Part shown: positions 34,795 to 44,377 of the stretch, piece after piece
Layout: the number at the start of each line of letters is the position of its first letter
Position numbering within the stretch: position 1 is the stretch's first letter
NCBI GenBank assembly: GCA_001898505.1
Contig: MKTZ01000014.1
Coordinates: forward strand, 215,867 to 279,866
Direction of reading: 5' to 3'
DNA length: 64,000 nt
DNA from: Sphingobacteriales bacterium 50-39
Lineage (GTDB): Bacteria; Bacteroidota; Bacteroidia; Chitinophagales; Chitinophagaceae
The notes under the pieces: generated by a model
The model's input: only the letters and a program-made list of their open reading frames with translations
Databases searched by the model: none
Told to the model about the DNA's origin: nothing
Made by a program: the position numbers and the translations under genes

Positions 34795-35382
34795 ATGAAA
34801 AAAGGAAGGCTGGAAGCATTTAGCGACGGAGTAATCGCGATCATCATCACTATTATGGTCCTGGAGCTGCATGTACCGCATGGGGAGCATATAACGGACC
34901 TGGTACCTTTGCTGCCTGTCTTGTTCAGCTATGTGCTCAGCTTTGTGTATGTGGGGATCTATTGGAACAACCATCATCATATGATCTATGCGGCGAAGAC
35001 TATCAATGGCTCCATACTTTGGGCTAATCTCCACCTGTTGTTCTGGCTGTCGTTGATACCTTTTGCCACCGCCTGGATGGGGGAGAACCATTTTTCCCGC
35101 TGGCCTGTCATTCTTTATGGCGCTGTGCTGATCATGACCGGAATGGCATATAACATCCTTTGCGGACTACTGATCCGGCAGGCCGGGGAGGGCTCCGCCC
35201 TGGCTGTGGCGCTGGGGAGGGACTGGAAGGGGAAGCTGTCCGTGGTAATATATCTCATTGCCATTGCCCTGGCTTTTATCAATCCCTGGATATCATTCAG
35301 CCTGTATGTGCTGGTGGCGATGATCTGGTTCATTCCGGACAGGCGGATCGAGAGAAATCTTTCCCTGGCAGAGGAAGAATAG
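34795..35382 (+). CDS. TMEM175-family (DUF1211) potassium channel-like protein
   Basis: A 195-aa protein with six predicted helices and the family filter/pore motif R-x-x-x-FSD in KGRLEAFSDGVIAIIITIMV at residues 3-22. The second helix pair holds FVYVGIYWNNHHHMIY and LLFWLSLIPFATAWMG, both family signatures. Bacterial members form leaky K+ channels as tetramers of this single six-helix unit. It stands alone after the permease and has its own promoter-like box. Confidence 0.88.
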   Translation: MKKGRLEAFSDGVIAIIITIMVLELHVPHGEHITDLVPLLPVLFSYVLSFVYVGIYWNNHHHMIYAAKTINGSILWANLHLLFWLSLIPFATAWMGENHFSRWPVILYGAVLIMTGMAYNILCGLLIRQAGEGSALAVALGRDWKGKLSVVIYLIAIALAFINPWISFSLYVLVAMIWFIPDRRIERNLSLAEEE

Positions 35383-35470
35383 CAAAATTTCTTTGCCGGC
35401 AAATCGTTACAGGTTGCGGCTTGCAACTGCGGAGAACCTTCCGTATATTATGCTCCTAAAAAGTAATCCA

Positions 35471-35953
35471 ATGCCCAAAAAAACCAGAAGCCTGCTCATC
35501 CTTATGGCTTTTTCCTTCTCCTTCTCCGGATGCGCTACTATTATCCATGGATCCCGTCAGGAAATGTTCCTCACCTGCGAGCCCCGGGTGGCATCGGTGT
35601 ATGTAGATGGTCAATTTGCTGGCCATACACCTTTAAAAACGAGATTGACCAGGGGGCAGGATCACAAGCTGAGGATCGAGCTTCCTGGATACAAGCCCTT
35701 CGAGACTACATTGACCCGCCGGCTGGATGGATGGCTATTTGGGAACCTACTTTTGGTTGGGATCGCAGTAGATGCCGCCAGCGGCAGTATGTACCGGCTG
35801 AGTCCAAAGGATGTTTATCCCGAGCTGACGCCGATGGCTGTCAGTGACAGTACGGCTGCCACGGGATTATCAATGAGGATCGCGCTTTACCCGGATCTGT
35901 CATGGGAGAAGGTTGGTCAAGTTGTTGGTAAAGTGCATATTACACATAATTAA
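35471..35953 (+). CDS. PEGA-domain lipoprotein
   Basis: A 160-aa lipoprotein. The start is ATG 35471, directly before a lipoprotein signal (lipobox FSFSGC, Cys21); an in-frame ATG 21 bp upstream is possible. The PEGA domain (about residues 32-75) has VYVDGQFAGHTPLKTRL and RIELPGYKPFE, as in surface-layer-like PEGA proteins. A hydrophobic GNLLLVGIAVDAASGSMY segment and a Pro-rich PKDVYPEL precede a C-terminal strand. Function unknown. Its leader contains the palindrome TTTGCCGGCAAA just after the TMEM175 gene. Confidence 0.82.
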   Translation: MPKKTRSLLILMAFSFSFSGCATIIHGSRQEMFLTCEPRVASVYVDGQFAGHTPLKTRLTRGQDHKLRIELPGYKPFETTLTRRLDGWLFGNLLLVGIAVDAASGSMYRLSPKDVYPELTPMAVSDSTAATGLSMRIALYPDLSWEKVGQVVGKVHITHN

Positions 35954-36055
35954 AATATAATTATTAAAATTTAACATTACATTTATAAGGACATAAGCAC
36001 TGACATGTAGGGAAAGTTTATTACACAATTGAAAATTCTTAAACTACATCTGCTT

Positions 36056-39000
36056 ATGACCTATCAAAGGGTATTGCTCCTTTTGCTCGTCCTGCTATCT
36101 GGCGGGATAGTATTTGGGCAGGGACACACGATCAAAGGAAAGATCACGGATGACAAATCGGCCCCGGTTGTGGGAGCCACCGTGAGAATCAAGGGCACGA
36201 ATACTGCCACTTCCACTAAACAAGACGGTTCTTTTTCTCTTCCATCATCCAGCGCTACTGTGACGCTGGTAGTATCATCTGTCGGCTTTGCCACGAAAGA
36301 GATTTCAGCGAGCGAAGGCTCCGAAGCCAGCATCCTGTTGCTGGGCGATTCCAAGCAATTGGGTGAAGTAGTGGTGACGGCACTGGGTATCAACCGCCAG
36401 GCAAAAACGCTGACGTATTCTACCCAGACGATAAAGCCTCAGCAGCTGACAGAGGTCCGGGACCCCAACAACGTCCTGAACTCTTTGCAAGGTAAGGTCG
36501 CCAATGCGGTGATCACACAGGGTTCCGGCGGCCCGGGTTCCGGCGCCAGGATCGTCCTTCGCGGCAGCAGAAGTATCCAGGGCTCGAACAATGCCCTGAT
36601 CGTGGTAGATGGGGTTCCCATTTCCAACAATACGTACTCTGCGGCGATGAGCGATTTTGGATCGGTACAAGGTTCCGATGGCGCCTCCAGCATCAACCCG
36701 GACGATATCGAGTCGGTGACGGTACTGCGCGGCGCTTCTGCGGCAGCCTTGTATGGCAGTGAAGCTGCCAACGGGGTCGTCGTTATCACCACTAAAAAAG
36801 GAGCGAAGGACAAAGTCACCGTAATGGTCAACTCCGGCGCTGTAATGGAAAGAGCCTGGGCTTTACCGAAGGTCCAGAATATCTATGGTCAGGGCATCGG
36901 CGGAACCTTTACGGACTCATCCCAAGGGGCCAGCTGGGGTGCAAAGATGGCGGGACAGCAATATACCGACTGGCTTGGCAAAACTGCCAGCTATTCGCCT
37001 CAGCCCGACAATATCAAAAATTTCTTCAACACGGGTTCCAGCTTTAATAATTCCATCGATGTCTCCGGTGGGTCGGAGAAAGCACAGACCTATGCATCCT
37101 ATACCAATAATACGATCAACGGTATCATACCGGGTAATAGCATGAACCGGCACACGATCACCCTGCGCGTGACCAACACGCTGAATAAGTGGTTCTCTAC
37201 GGATGCAAAGGTTACCTACCTGAACCAGGACATCCACAATAGACCCCGCACGGGTGAAGAGAACGCGCCTGTCATCGACATTTACAGCATCCCCCGTAAT
37301 GTCAGCAATGCACAGGCTGAGCAATATCAATATATAACAAACGTGGGTGTCCCGTCAGCTTATGCCAACTATCCTTCCACCAACACAGGTATTTACCAGG
37401 ATCCCTATTGGATGGTACACAATACTTCCATGAACGAGACCCGTAACAGGATCACGGGATTCCTGTCCGCCAAGTTCACTATCGCCCCCTGGCTCAGTTT
37501 TACAACAAGAGCCAATCTGGATAGGATCTTAGACAAGGACAACACCAGGTATTTCCAGACCACCGTTCTGTGGGCGCATACGGGTGGTTATTATGCCGAG
37601 CAGAACATAGAAACGAGCCAGAAATGGTTTGACGGTATCTTCGAAGGCAATAATAAGCTCACTGAAGACCTGAAGCTGACCTATCACGCGGGCGCCATTT
37701 ATGAGGACAAGACATTTACTGTCACTACCAACACGGCGGATGGACTGAACGTAACCAATAAATTCAGCCTGAACTATGCGACTACTCCCAATATAAATGT
37801 TTCCGGGCAGCAGGTGCAAACACAATCCGTCTTTGGTCAGGCCTCTCTTGCCTATAAGGACGCCCTCTTCCTGGATGGAAGTTTCCGGAACGAGTGGGAT
37901 TCCCGTTTGGGCCCTCCCTATACTTACCAATATTATTCGATTGGTGGTTCTGCCGTGATCTCCGATCTGGTACATAATCTGCCGGAAGCCATCTCTTTTC
38001 TGAAGGCAAGTCTTAGTTATGCGCAGGTAGGTAATGGTGGTCAGTTCGGATTGCTGGTGAACTCCTATAACTACAGCCAGGGTGCAGGCAACGGCTTTTT
38101 GACAAGGGGCACTACGCTGCCTTTCCCGGACCTGAAACCCGAGATCACAAAAAGCTATGAGGCCAGCCTGGAGGCAAAATTCCTGAATGATCGTCTGGGC
38201 TTTGTTGCTACGGTTTACAAGAGCAATTCATCCAACCAGCTGTTGAAGCTCGCGCTGCCATCCGCCACGGGCTATGCGTTTAAATACCTGAACGCCGGCA
38301 ATATCCAGAATAAAGGTCTGGAGCTTATGATCAATGCCACACCGGTGAAGAGCAGGGACCTTAGCTGGGACATCAGTTTGAATCTTGGCCTGAATCGCAA
38401 TAAGGTCATCGCACTGAGCCCGGATATAAAAGTGGCTTACCTGGCGGGAGGTTTTGGACGCAGTGCTACTCCGCAGGTAGCAGAAGGCGGCAGCTATGGC
38501 GACCTGGTCGGCTTCCAGTGGGCAAAGAACGCTAATGGACAATATCTGGTCCACACCGCCAGTACAATGGCTTATAGCGGATTGCCCATCACTACCGACA
38601 AAGCAGGCCAGCAGCAATCTTATCTCGGCAACTTTATGCCGAAGGAGACGCTTGGTATGACAAATACAATCCGGTATAAGAATTTCACTGCCCGGATATT
38701 GATCGACGGTCGCATCGGCGGCATCATCGTCGATGGTACGGAAATGAACCTTGCCTTTAGCGGTATACCCGATATTACTTCTAAATATCGCGAAGGTGGC
38801 CTTAACCTGAATGGAGTGGATTCCTCAGGCAAGGCTGTCAACGTCCCTCTTACTGCTCAGCAATTCTGGCAGGCAGCCTCCTATCAGCGGTATGGTGTTG
38901 CCCAGTTCTTTACATACAGCGCTACCAATTTCAGATTGCGTGAGCTGACCATCGGGTATGATCTGCCTGTAAAGTCAACTGTTATAAAGACCGCCAGGAT

Positions 39001-39190
39001 TTCCTTCATCGCCAGGAACTTGCTGTGGCTGTATCGTGGAAGCTCCATATTGGATATTCCCGGTTTAGGCAAACGTAAAATGACATTTGATCCGGACATG
39101 AGTTTGGGGAATGATAACTACCAGGGCATTTCGTATGGTACGCTGCCCGCGACACGTAGTTATGGTCTGAACCTTCAACTCACTTTCTAA
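36056..39190 (+). CDS. SusC/RagA-family TonB-linked outer-membrane transporter
   Basis: Large TonB-dependent transporter (1044 aa) pairing with the SusD homologue. Signal peptide ends GGIVFGQ. A carboxypeptidase-like domain (about 25-100) contains GHTIKGKITDDKSAP and KGTNTATSTKQDGSF. The plug has the SusC-type segments GEVVVTALGI, VLNSLQGKVANAVITQGSGG, SIQGSNNALIVVDGVPI, and SVTVLRGASAAALYGSEAANGVVVI read in two parts. The barrel ends SYGLNLQLTF. A TTG nine codons upstream is an alternative start. SusC/D pairs import oligosaccharides or peptides; no enzyme genes identify the substrate, and the following FG-GAP lipoprotein is the only partner. Confidence 0.93.
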   Translation: MTYQRVLLLLLVLLSGGIVFGQGHTIKGKITDDKSAPVVGATVRIKGTNTATSTKQDGSFSLPSSSATVTLVVSSVGFATKEISASEGSEASILLLGDSKQLGEVVVTALGINRQAKTLTYSTQTIKPQQLTEVRDPNNVLNSLQGKVANAVITQGSGGPGSGARIVLRGSRSIQGSNNALIVVDGVPISNNTYSAAMSDFGSVQGSDGASSINPDDIESVTVLRGASAAALYGSEAANGVVVITTKKGAKDKVTVMVNSGAVMERAWALPKVQNIYGQGIGGTFTDSSQGASWGAKMAGQQYTDWLGKTASYSPQPDNIKNFFNTGSSFNNSIDVSGGSEKAQTYASYTNNTINGIIPGNSMNRHTITLRVTNTLNKWFSTDAKVTYLNQDIHNRPRTGEENAPVIDIYSIPRNVSNAQAEQYQYITNVGVPSAYANYPSTNTGIYQDPYWMVHNTSMNETRNRITGFLSAKFTIAPWLSFTTRANLDRILDKDNTRYFQTTVLWAHTGGYYAEQNIETSQKWFDGIFEGNNKLTEDLKLTYHAGAIYEDKTFTVTTNTADGLNVTNKFSLNYATTPNINVSGQQVQTQSVFGQASLAYKDALFLDGSFRNEWDSRLGPPYTYQYYSIGGSAVISDLVHNLPEAISFLKASLSYAQVGNGGQFGLLVNSYNYSQGAGNGFLTRGTTLPFPDLKPEITKSYEASLEAKFLNDRLGFVATVYKSNSSNQLLKLALPSATGYAFKYLNAGNIQNKGLELMINATPVKSRDLSWDISLNLGLNRNKVIALSPDIKVAYLAGGFGRSATPQVAEGGSYGDLVGFQWAKNANGQYLVHTASTMAYSGLPITTDKAGQQQSYLGNFMPKETLGMTNTIRYKNFTARILIDGRIGGIIVDGTEMNLAFSGIPDITSKYREGGLNLNGVDSSGKAVNVPLTAQQFWQAASYQRYGVAQFFTYSATNFRLRELTIGYDLPVKSTVIKTARISFIARNLLWLYRGSSILDIPGLGKRKMTFDPDMSLGNDNYQGISYGTLPATRSYGLNLQLTF

Positions 39191-39210
39191 TTATTAAAAC
39201 AGGTAACTAT

Positions 39211-40845
39211 ATGCAATTAAAGCAATTTTTGAACGGGAAAGTATATGCTACACTGTTGGGTGGGATGGCCTTATTCTCTTCGTGTACAAAAAGTTTTAAG
39301 GACATCAATGTCGACAAGAACAGTGTTGCCACTGTCGGACCGGCAGAACTTCCCTTCCTTTTTTCAGCAGCCGAACACTCGGCTCCCAATACGTACTACG
39401 ATTACCAGATCGCAGAAAATCTTTTCTCCGATCAGTATGCCCAGTACTTTGCCTGCGAGGCCACTTATTTTCAGTCAGATCGGTATACGATGCGTCCCGA
39501 CTGGTCACAAGCTGCATTCAATCCGAAATACACGGATGTGCTGCCACAGCTGAAATCCATATTTGCCGCTACGGACTCCGCCACTTCCGCCGAATATGCC
39601 ATGGCCAATATCCTTTGGGTGTGGGTATTTCACCGCGTGACGGATTTTTGGGGACCCATCCCGTATTTTTCGGCAGGCCAACCCGGCAAAACAGTGCCGT
39701 ATGACTCGCAGGATAAGATATACGATGACTTCTTCAAAAGGCTGACAGCAGCGGTAGCCGTGCTGAAGACACACGCCGGTGAAAACCACTATGGCAGCTA
39801 TGACCTTATTTATGGGGGAGACGTCAATCGCTGGATCAAATTTGGCAATTCACTGCGTTTGCGCCTGGCGCTCCGGATATCCAAGGTAGACCCGGCCAGG
39901 GCCAAGACAGAGGCGGAGGCTGCCGTTGCATCAGGGGTAATGACGACCAGCGCGGCCATTACAGATCCGACCGCGATGACGTCGGGAGACGATGCCTTTG
40001 TGCTAAGGAGCGCCACCGGTACGGATGGCAATGGCCTGCAAGCCATGTCGGACTGGAACGAGTTCCGGATGAGCGCTACCATGGCTTCCGTACTGAACGG
40101 ATACCAGGATCCACGGGAACCCTCTTACTTCCTGCCGGCCCTTAACACAGGCAAGTACTCCGGGCTGCGCAACGGTCTTTCCATCGATCAATTGAAATTG
40201 ACACCAAACCTCGCCGGCAACAATTCCCATGTGGGACAACGCTGGTCTTCTACGGCAGTTGTCGATAAGAACGGAAATACATTGGGATCGGCCAGTTCCA
40301 TAGCCACAGGCCAGAATATCATGGTCACTGCCGAGTCCTATTTCAATCGCGCGGAAGGCGCCTTGCTGGGATGGAATATGGGCGGCGCCGCCAAGGATCT
40401 GTATAACCAGGGTATCACCCAGAGTCTTATACAATGGAATGTCACCAATGCAGGCGTACAAACAGCATATATCAACAGTGTGAAGGTACCGGTAGCGCCT
40501 GGCGACTACCTGGCTTCTCCGGCTGTATCGAATGTTCCCGTGCTGTTCAATACGGTGGATAATAGCATCGCCCTGCAACAAATACAAACGCAGAAATGGC
40601 TGGCGCTTTTCCCGGACGGGACTGAAGCCTGGGCGGATTACCGCAGGGGGCATTATATGAAATTGTACCCGGTGGTGAATTCCGACAACCCGGATCTTCC
40701 TGATCCCACTACCCAGTGGATAAGAAGACTTACGTTCTTGACATCCGAGATACAGAACAACGGACCGGCTGTACAAGCCGCTGTAGGTCTGTTGGGAAGT
40801 GGTGGTGACAAGATCACGACCCCTCTCTGGTGGGACAAGAATTAA
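39211..40845 (+). CDS. SusD/RagB-family substrate-binding lipoprotein
   Basis: Outer-surface lipoprotein (544 aa) of the SusD-like_2 subgroup. Lipobox ALFSSC (Cys25); the mature start TKSFKDINVDKNSVA is typical. TPR-like helices contain WVFHRVTDFWGPIPYF, the family's Trp-Gly-Pro-Ile-Pro-Tyr signature, and YGGDVNRWIKFGNSLRLRLA. The C-terminal part carries LFPDGTEAWADYRRGHY. It forms the lid of the SusC barrel encoded 20 bp upstream. A strong terminator follows. Confidence 0.92.
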   Translation: MQLKQFLNGKVYATLLGGMALFSSCTKSFKDINVDKNSVATVGPAELPFLFSAAEHSAPNTYYDYQIAENLFSDQYAQYFACEATYFQSDRYTMRPDWSQAAFNPKYTDVLPQLKSIFAATDSATSAEYAMANILWVWVFHRVTDFWGPIPYFSAGQPGKTVPYDSQDKIYDDFFKRLTAAVAVLKTHAGENHYGSYDLIYGGDVNRWIKFGNSLRLRLALRISKVDPARAKTEAEAAVASGVMTTSAAITDPTAMTSGDDAFVLRSATGTDGNGLQAMSDWNEFRMSATMASVLNGYQDPREPSYFLPALNTGKYSGLRNGLSIDQLKLTPNLAGNNSHVGQRWSSTAVVDKNGNTLGSASSIATGQNIMVTAESYFNRAEGALLGWNMGGAAKDLYNQGITQSLIQWNVTNAGVQTAYINSVKVPVAPGDYLASPAVSNVPVLFNTVDNSIALQQIQTQKWLALFPDGTEAWADYRRGHYMKLYPVVNSDNPDLPDPTTQWIRRLTFLTSEIQNNGPAVQAAVGLLGSGGDKITTPLWWDKN

Positions 40846-40863
40846 CAAAAAAATAGTTTACCT

Positions 40864-40893
40864 TAAGCCCCCATCCGAAAGGGTGGGGGCTTA
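40864..40893 (+). terminator. Rho-independent-like terminator after the susCD pair
   Basis: A 13-bp stem with one wobble pair, TAAGCCCCCATCC and GGGTGGGGGCTTA, closes on the tetraloop GAAA at 40877-40880. The following tail is TCAATTTT rather than a pure T run. It lies 19 bp after the SusD stop and 15 bp before the next gene, so it probably separates the pair from the FG-GAP lipoprotein, at least in part. Confidence 0.75.
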
Positions 40894-40907
40894 TCAATTT
40901 TAGATCT

Positions 40908-43900
40908 ATGCATATATCTCTTCGTCAGGGGATCGTATTATTGGGACTGATCTTTATCGGTGCAGGCTGCGGTGGTGACGCCTCGGACACTCTTTTTACT
41001 CAATTGGACAAGGACAGGACGGGTATCGACTTCCGCAATACACTCTTTGACGGAGAGGCGCTGAATGTGCTGAACTATATTTATTTCTACAACGGAGGCG
41101 GCGTTGCCATCGGGGATATCAACAACGACGGGCTTCCCGACATACTGTTTACGGGCAATATGGTCCACAACCGCCTGTTCCTGAACAAAGGTGATTTCAA
41201 GTTCGAAGATATCACTGCCAAAAGCCATATTGCCGAAAAGGAAGGCTGGTGCACCGGCGCCACGATGGTAGACATCAATGGGGACGGGTTGATGGATATT
41301 TATATCTGCCGGAGTGCCGCCGCATTGCCTTCCCAGCGGGCAAACCTGCTCTATATCAACAACGGTGATCAGACCTTTACCGAACGGGCCGCTGAATATG
41401 GCCTGGCCGATCCTGGATTCTCCACACAGGCCGCGTTCTTCGACTACGACAAGGACGGCGACCTGGATATGTTCCTGATCAATCACTCCTTACACCAGTA
41501 TGCTACGGGCGCGGTAGACAATCCCGGCTGGCGTAAGGAGCGGCAACCTGCTTATGAATGCAAGCTGTATCGCTGCGATTATGACCCGAAGCTGAAACAT
41601 CCTGTCTATACGGATGTGTCGGAACAGGCCGGTATTCACTCCAATGTGCTGACCTTCGGGCTTGGCCTGGCCGTATCGGACATCAACAACGACGGATGGC
41701 CCGATATCTATATCTCCAACGACTTTAATGAGCCCGACTATCTCTTTATCAATAATGGCGCCCCGGCGGGTGGTGGGCCCGTCACTTTTACGGAGCGTCT
41801 CAGTGAATGCATGGATCAGAGCTCGTTGTATTCCATGGGGAACGATGCCGCCGACTTCAACAACGATGGCTGGGTGGACCTTATGACCCTGGACATGCTT
41901 CCGGAGGATAACCATACACAGAAGATGCACAGCGGTGCAGAGAATTTTAACAAGTTCCAGCAGCTGTTCGGCCGGGGATTCTATTATCAGTACAGCCGCA
42001 ATATGCTGCAGAAGAACAACGGGGATGGTACGTTTAGCGAGATCGGTCAGCTGGACGGAGTTTCCAATACCGACTGGAGCTGGTCCGCTCTTTTCTCCGA
42101 CTTTGACAACGACGGGTACAAGGACCTGCTGGTGACAAATGGCTATGTGAAGGATTATACCGATATGGATTTCCTGAAATATTCCGCCGACAAAGCCATG
42201 CGGGGAGGCGCCACCAGCGAGGATAAAGAGGCCATGGTAAAGGAGACCATCAGCAAGATGCCATCCAGCCCCAGCGTTACCTATGTATTCCGAAATGAAG
42301 ATGGAAATGGCTTTGTAAAGGCTAACAACGACTGGGGGCTCACCCAGAAGACCGTCTCTGCCGGCGCCGCCTATGCGGACCTGAACAATGACGGGGCGAT
42401 GGACCTGGTTATCAGCAATACGAATGAATATGCGGGCATTTATAAAAATAATGCGCGTACGAAGACGAAAGGGCATTTTCTGAAAGTGGCGCTGAAAGGG
42501 GACCCTGCCAATGGCGCCGGCATCGGGTCCAAGGTCAAGTTGTTTTGTAAGGATACTATCTATTATCAGGAAGCATTCCCCGTCAGAGGATTTCAATCAT
42601 CTGTAGACCCCGTGCTGAACTTTGGGCTTGGTGATCATGAGACGGTGGACTCACTGCTGGTGATCTGGCCGGATGATCATTTCCAGGTGCTGAAAGCCGT
42701 GAAGGCCGATCAGCTGATGCATCTGGAGAAGAAGGATGCTCTTGGTGCCTGGGATTACAAGCCAAAGCCCGTTGTTCCACTGCTAAAAGCAGCAACTGTT
42801 CAGGGACCAGCCTATCCGGAGAACAATTTTAATGATTTCGACGTACAGCCATTGCTGTTGAACTATCTCTCACGCAGCGGCCCCTGTATGGCGCGGACGG
42901 ATATCAACAAGGATGGGAAGTCAGCCATTTTTATAGGAGGCTCCAAGGGGCATCCTGCCCACATCTATATACAGTCTGCTACCGGAGCGTTGCAACTGTC
43001 TGCGCAGCCCGCCATCGAGAAGGATTCGCTCACAGAGGATGGAGCGGCTGAGTTCTTTGACGCCAACGGAGATGGAGCGCCGGATCTTTTTGTCGCCGGC
43101 GGGGGATATGAGTTTGAGGAAAATGACCCGTTGTTGCAGGGACGGTTGTACCTGAACGATGGCAGGGGACACTTTACAAAAGCGGAGGGCGCAGTCCCAT
43201 CATGGCATGCCAGTGTTGGGGTCGTTCGTGCGGCGGATGTAGACGGGGATGGAGATATGGATCTTTTTATAGGAGGGAGGGTAGTACCGGGCAAGTATCC
43301 TTTGTCACCCGGCAGTAAGATACTGTTAAATGACGGTAAGGGACACTTCACCGATGGAACAGCACAGATCGCGCCTTTCCTCGAACACACCGGGATGGTA
43401 ACGGATGCATTGTGGATCGATCTGAACAGGGATGGCAGACCGGACCTGGTGACAGTAGGAGAGTGGATGCCTGTAAAAATATACCTCAACAAGGGAGGAC
43501 GTTTGGAGGATGCATCGGAGAAATATATCCATTTCCCTTCCTCCGGCTGGTGGAACCGTATTGCCGCGACAGATTTGGACGGGGATGGCAATCCTGACCT
43601 GGTGCTGGGCAATCAGGGATTGAACAACCAGTTCCATGCCAGTGAAAAGGAGCCGTTGACATTGTACTATAAGGATTTCGACAACAATGGCACCATCGAT
43701 CCCATCTTTTGCTATTACATCGATGGTGTATCTTATCCCGCTGCTTCGAGGGATGATCTTACCACGCAGGTGCCGATGCTAAAAAAGAAATTCCTGGAAT
43801 ATCATGATTATGCCGATGCTACTATTCAAAATTTGTTTAGCGCGGATGAGCTGAAAGGGGCGGGGCCGTTGCAGGCGAATATGCTCAATACCGTATGGCT

Positions 43901-44237
43901 GCAGAACAAGGGAGAGGCCGGGTTCCAGCTAAAGGAGCTGCCTGTGGAAGCGCAGTATGCCCCCGTATATGCCATAGCGGCTGTCGATGTCAATGGGGAT
44001 GGGCATAAGGACCTGGTGCTGGCAGGTAACAATCAATGGACCCGCATACGATTTGGCCGGTGGCGGGCCAATCATGGCGTATTGTTATTGAATGACGGGA
44101 AGGGCGGATTTAAATATGTGCCACAGCCGGTCAGTGGTCTACGTCTGAGGGAAGATGTGCGCAGCGTATTGGAATTGGACGGGAACAGGCTGCTGTTTGG
44201 AGTGAATGACGGGCCTGCGGCCATATACAGCTATTGA
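40908..44237 (+). CDS. FG-GAP/VCBS-repeat lipoprotein with ASPIC/UnbV-like region
   Basis: A 1109-aa surface lipoprotein (lipobox IFIGAGC, Cys21). It carries about thirteen Ca-binding FG-GAP/VCBS loops of the form D-x-N/D-x-DG-x-x-D, for example DINNDGLPDILFTGN, DYDKDGDLDMFLIN, DFDNDGYKDLLVTNGY, DVDGDGDMDLFIGG and DLDGDGNPDLVLGNQG, arranged as two beta-propellers. Between the propellers, at about residues 535-600, is an ASPIC/UnbV-like segment (GAGIGSKVKLF, then VRGFQSSVDP). Such CRTAC-type proteins often accompany SusC/SusD pairs in Chitinophagaceae-like genomes. A binding or scaffolding role at the surface is likely; enzymatic activity is not evident. Confidence 0.85.
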   Translation: MHISLRQGIVLLGLIFIGAGCGGDASDTLFTQLDKDRTGIDFRNTLFDGEALNVLNYIYFYNGGGVAIGDINNDGLPDILFTGNMVHNRLFLNKGDFKFEDITAKSHIAEKEGWCTGATMVDINGDGLMDIYICRSAAALPSQRANLLYINNGDQTFTERAAEYGLADPGFSTQAAFFDYDKDGDLDMFLINHSLHQYATGAVDNPGWRKERQPAYECKLYRCDYDPKLKHPVYTDVSEQAGIHSNVLTFGLGLAVSDINNDGWPDIYISNDFNEPDYLFINNGAPAGGGPVTFTERLSECMDQSSLYSMGNDAADFNNDGWVDLMTLDMLPEDNHTQKMHSGAENFNKFQQLFGRGFYYQYSRNMLQKNNGDGTFSEIGQLDGVSNTDWSWSALFSDFDNDGYKDLLVTNGYVKDYTDMDFLKYSADKAMRGGATSEDKEAMVKETISKMPSSPSVTYVFRNEDGNGFVKANNDWGLTQKTVSAGAAYADLNNDGAMDLVISNTNEYAGIYKNNARTKTKGHFLKVALKGDPANGAGIGSKVKLFCKDTIYYQEAFPVRGFQSSVDPVLNFGLGDHETVDSLLVIWPDDHFQVLKAVKADQLMHLEKKDALGAWDYKPKPVVPLLKAATVQGPAYPENNFNDFDVQPLLLNYLSRSGPCMARTDINKDGKSAIFIGGSKGHPAHIYIQSATGALQLSAQPAIEKDSLTEDGAAEFFDANGDGAPDLFVAGGGYEFEENDPLLQGRLYLNDGRGHFTKAEGAVPSWHASVGVVRAADVDGDGDMDLFIGGRVVPGKYPLSPGSKILLNDGKGHFTDGTAQIAPFLEHTGMVTDALWIDLNRDGRPDLVTVGEWMPVKIYLNKGGRLEDASEKYIHFPSSGWWNRIAATDLDGDGNPDLVLGNQGLNNQFHASEKEPLTLYYKDFDNNGTIDPIFCYYIDGVSYPAASRDDLTTQVPMLKKKFLEYHDYADATIQNLFSADELKGAGPLQANMLNTVWLQNKGEAGFQLKELPVEAQYAPVYAIAAVDVNGDGHKDLVLAGNNQWTRIRFGRWRANHGVLLLNDGKGGFKYVPQPVSGLRLREDVRSVLELDGNRLLFGVNDGPAAIYSY

Positions 44238-44255
44238 TTGGGCAGGGCCGGCCAG

Positions 44256-44341
44256 CGGACAGTGTACGTATCAAAAACGGACAGTTTTGCAGGCTTCTGT
44301 TTCGTAATTAGCTGGTAGCCAGTAGTATAATAAAATGGCAC
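44256..44341 (+). promoter_or_regulatory. Conserved upstream element of FtsX-like permease 2
   Basis: Two direct copies of CGGACAGT (44256-44263 and 44278-44285) lie 22 bp apart. GTAATTAGCT (44304-44313) follows, then TGGCAC plus eight T (44336-44349). The same blocks occur in the same order and almost the same spacing upstream of permease 3 (53062-53148). GGCAC recalls a sigma-54 -24 box, but the expected GC at the -12 position is missing, so I do not call it sigma-54. The regulator is unknown. Confidence 0.5.
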
Positions 44342-44357
44342 TTTTTTTTCGCCGATA

Positions 44358-44375
44358 TGGGTGATTAATCACCCA
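44358..44375 (+). promoter_or_regulatory. 18-bp perfect palindrome abutting a start codon
   Basis: TGGGTGATTAATCACCCA is a perfect inverted repeat ending two bases before the ATG at 44378. As DNA it is a plausible dimer operator; as RNA it would form a loop-less or four-base-loop hairpin over the ribosome-binding region. No counterpart lies at the same place in the leaders of the other two permease paralogues. Confidence 0.45.
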
Positions 44376-44377
44376 CC

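Noticed and set aside
44336..44353. Sigma-54 promoter before permease 2 (TGGCAC)
   Set aside because: The -12 GC is not at the fixed 10-bp distance in either permease leader; the GC present lies two bases too far.
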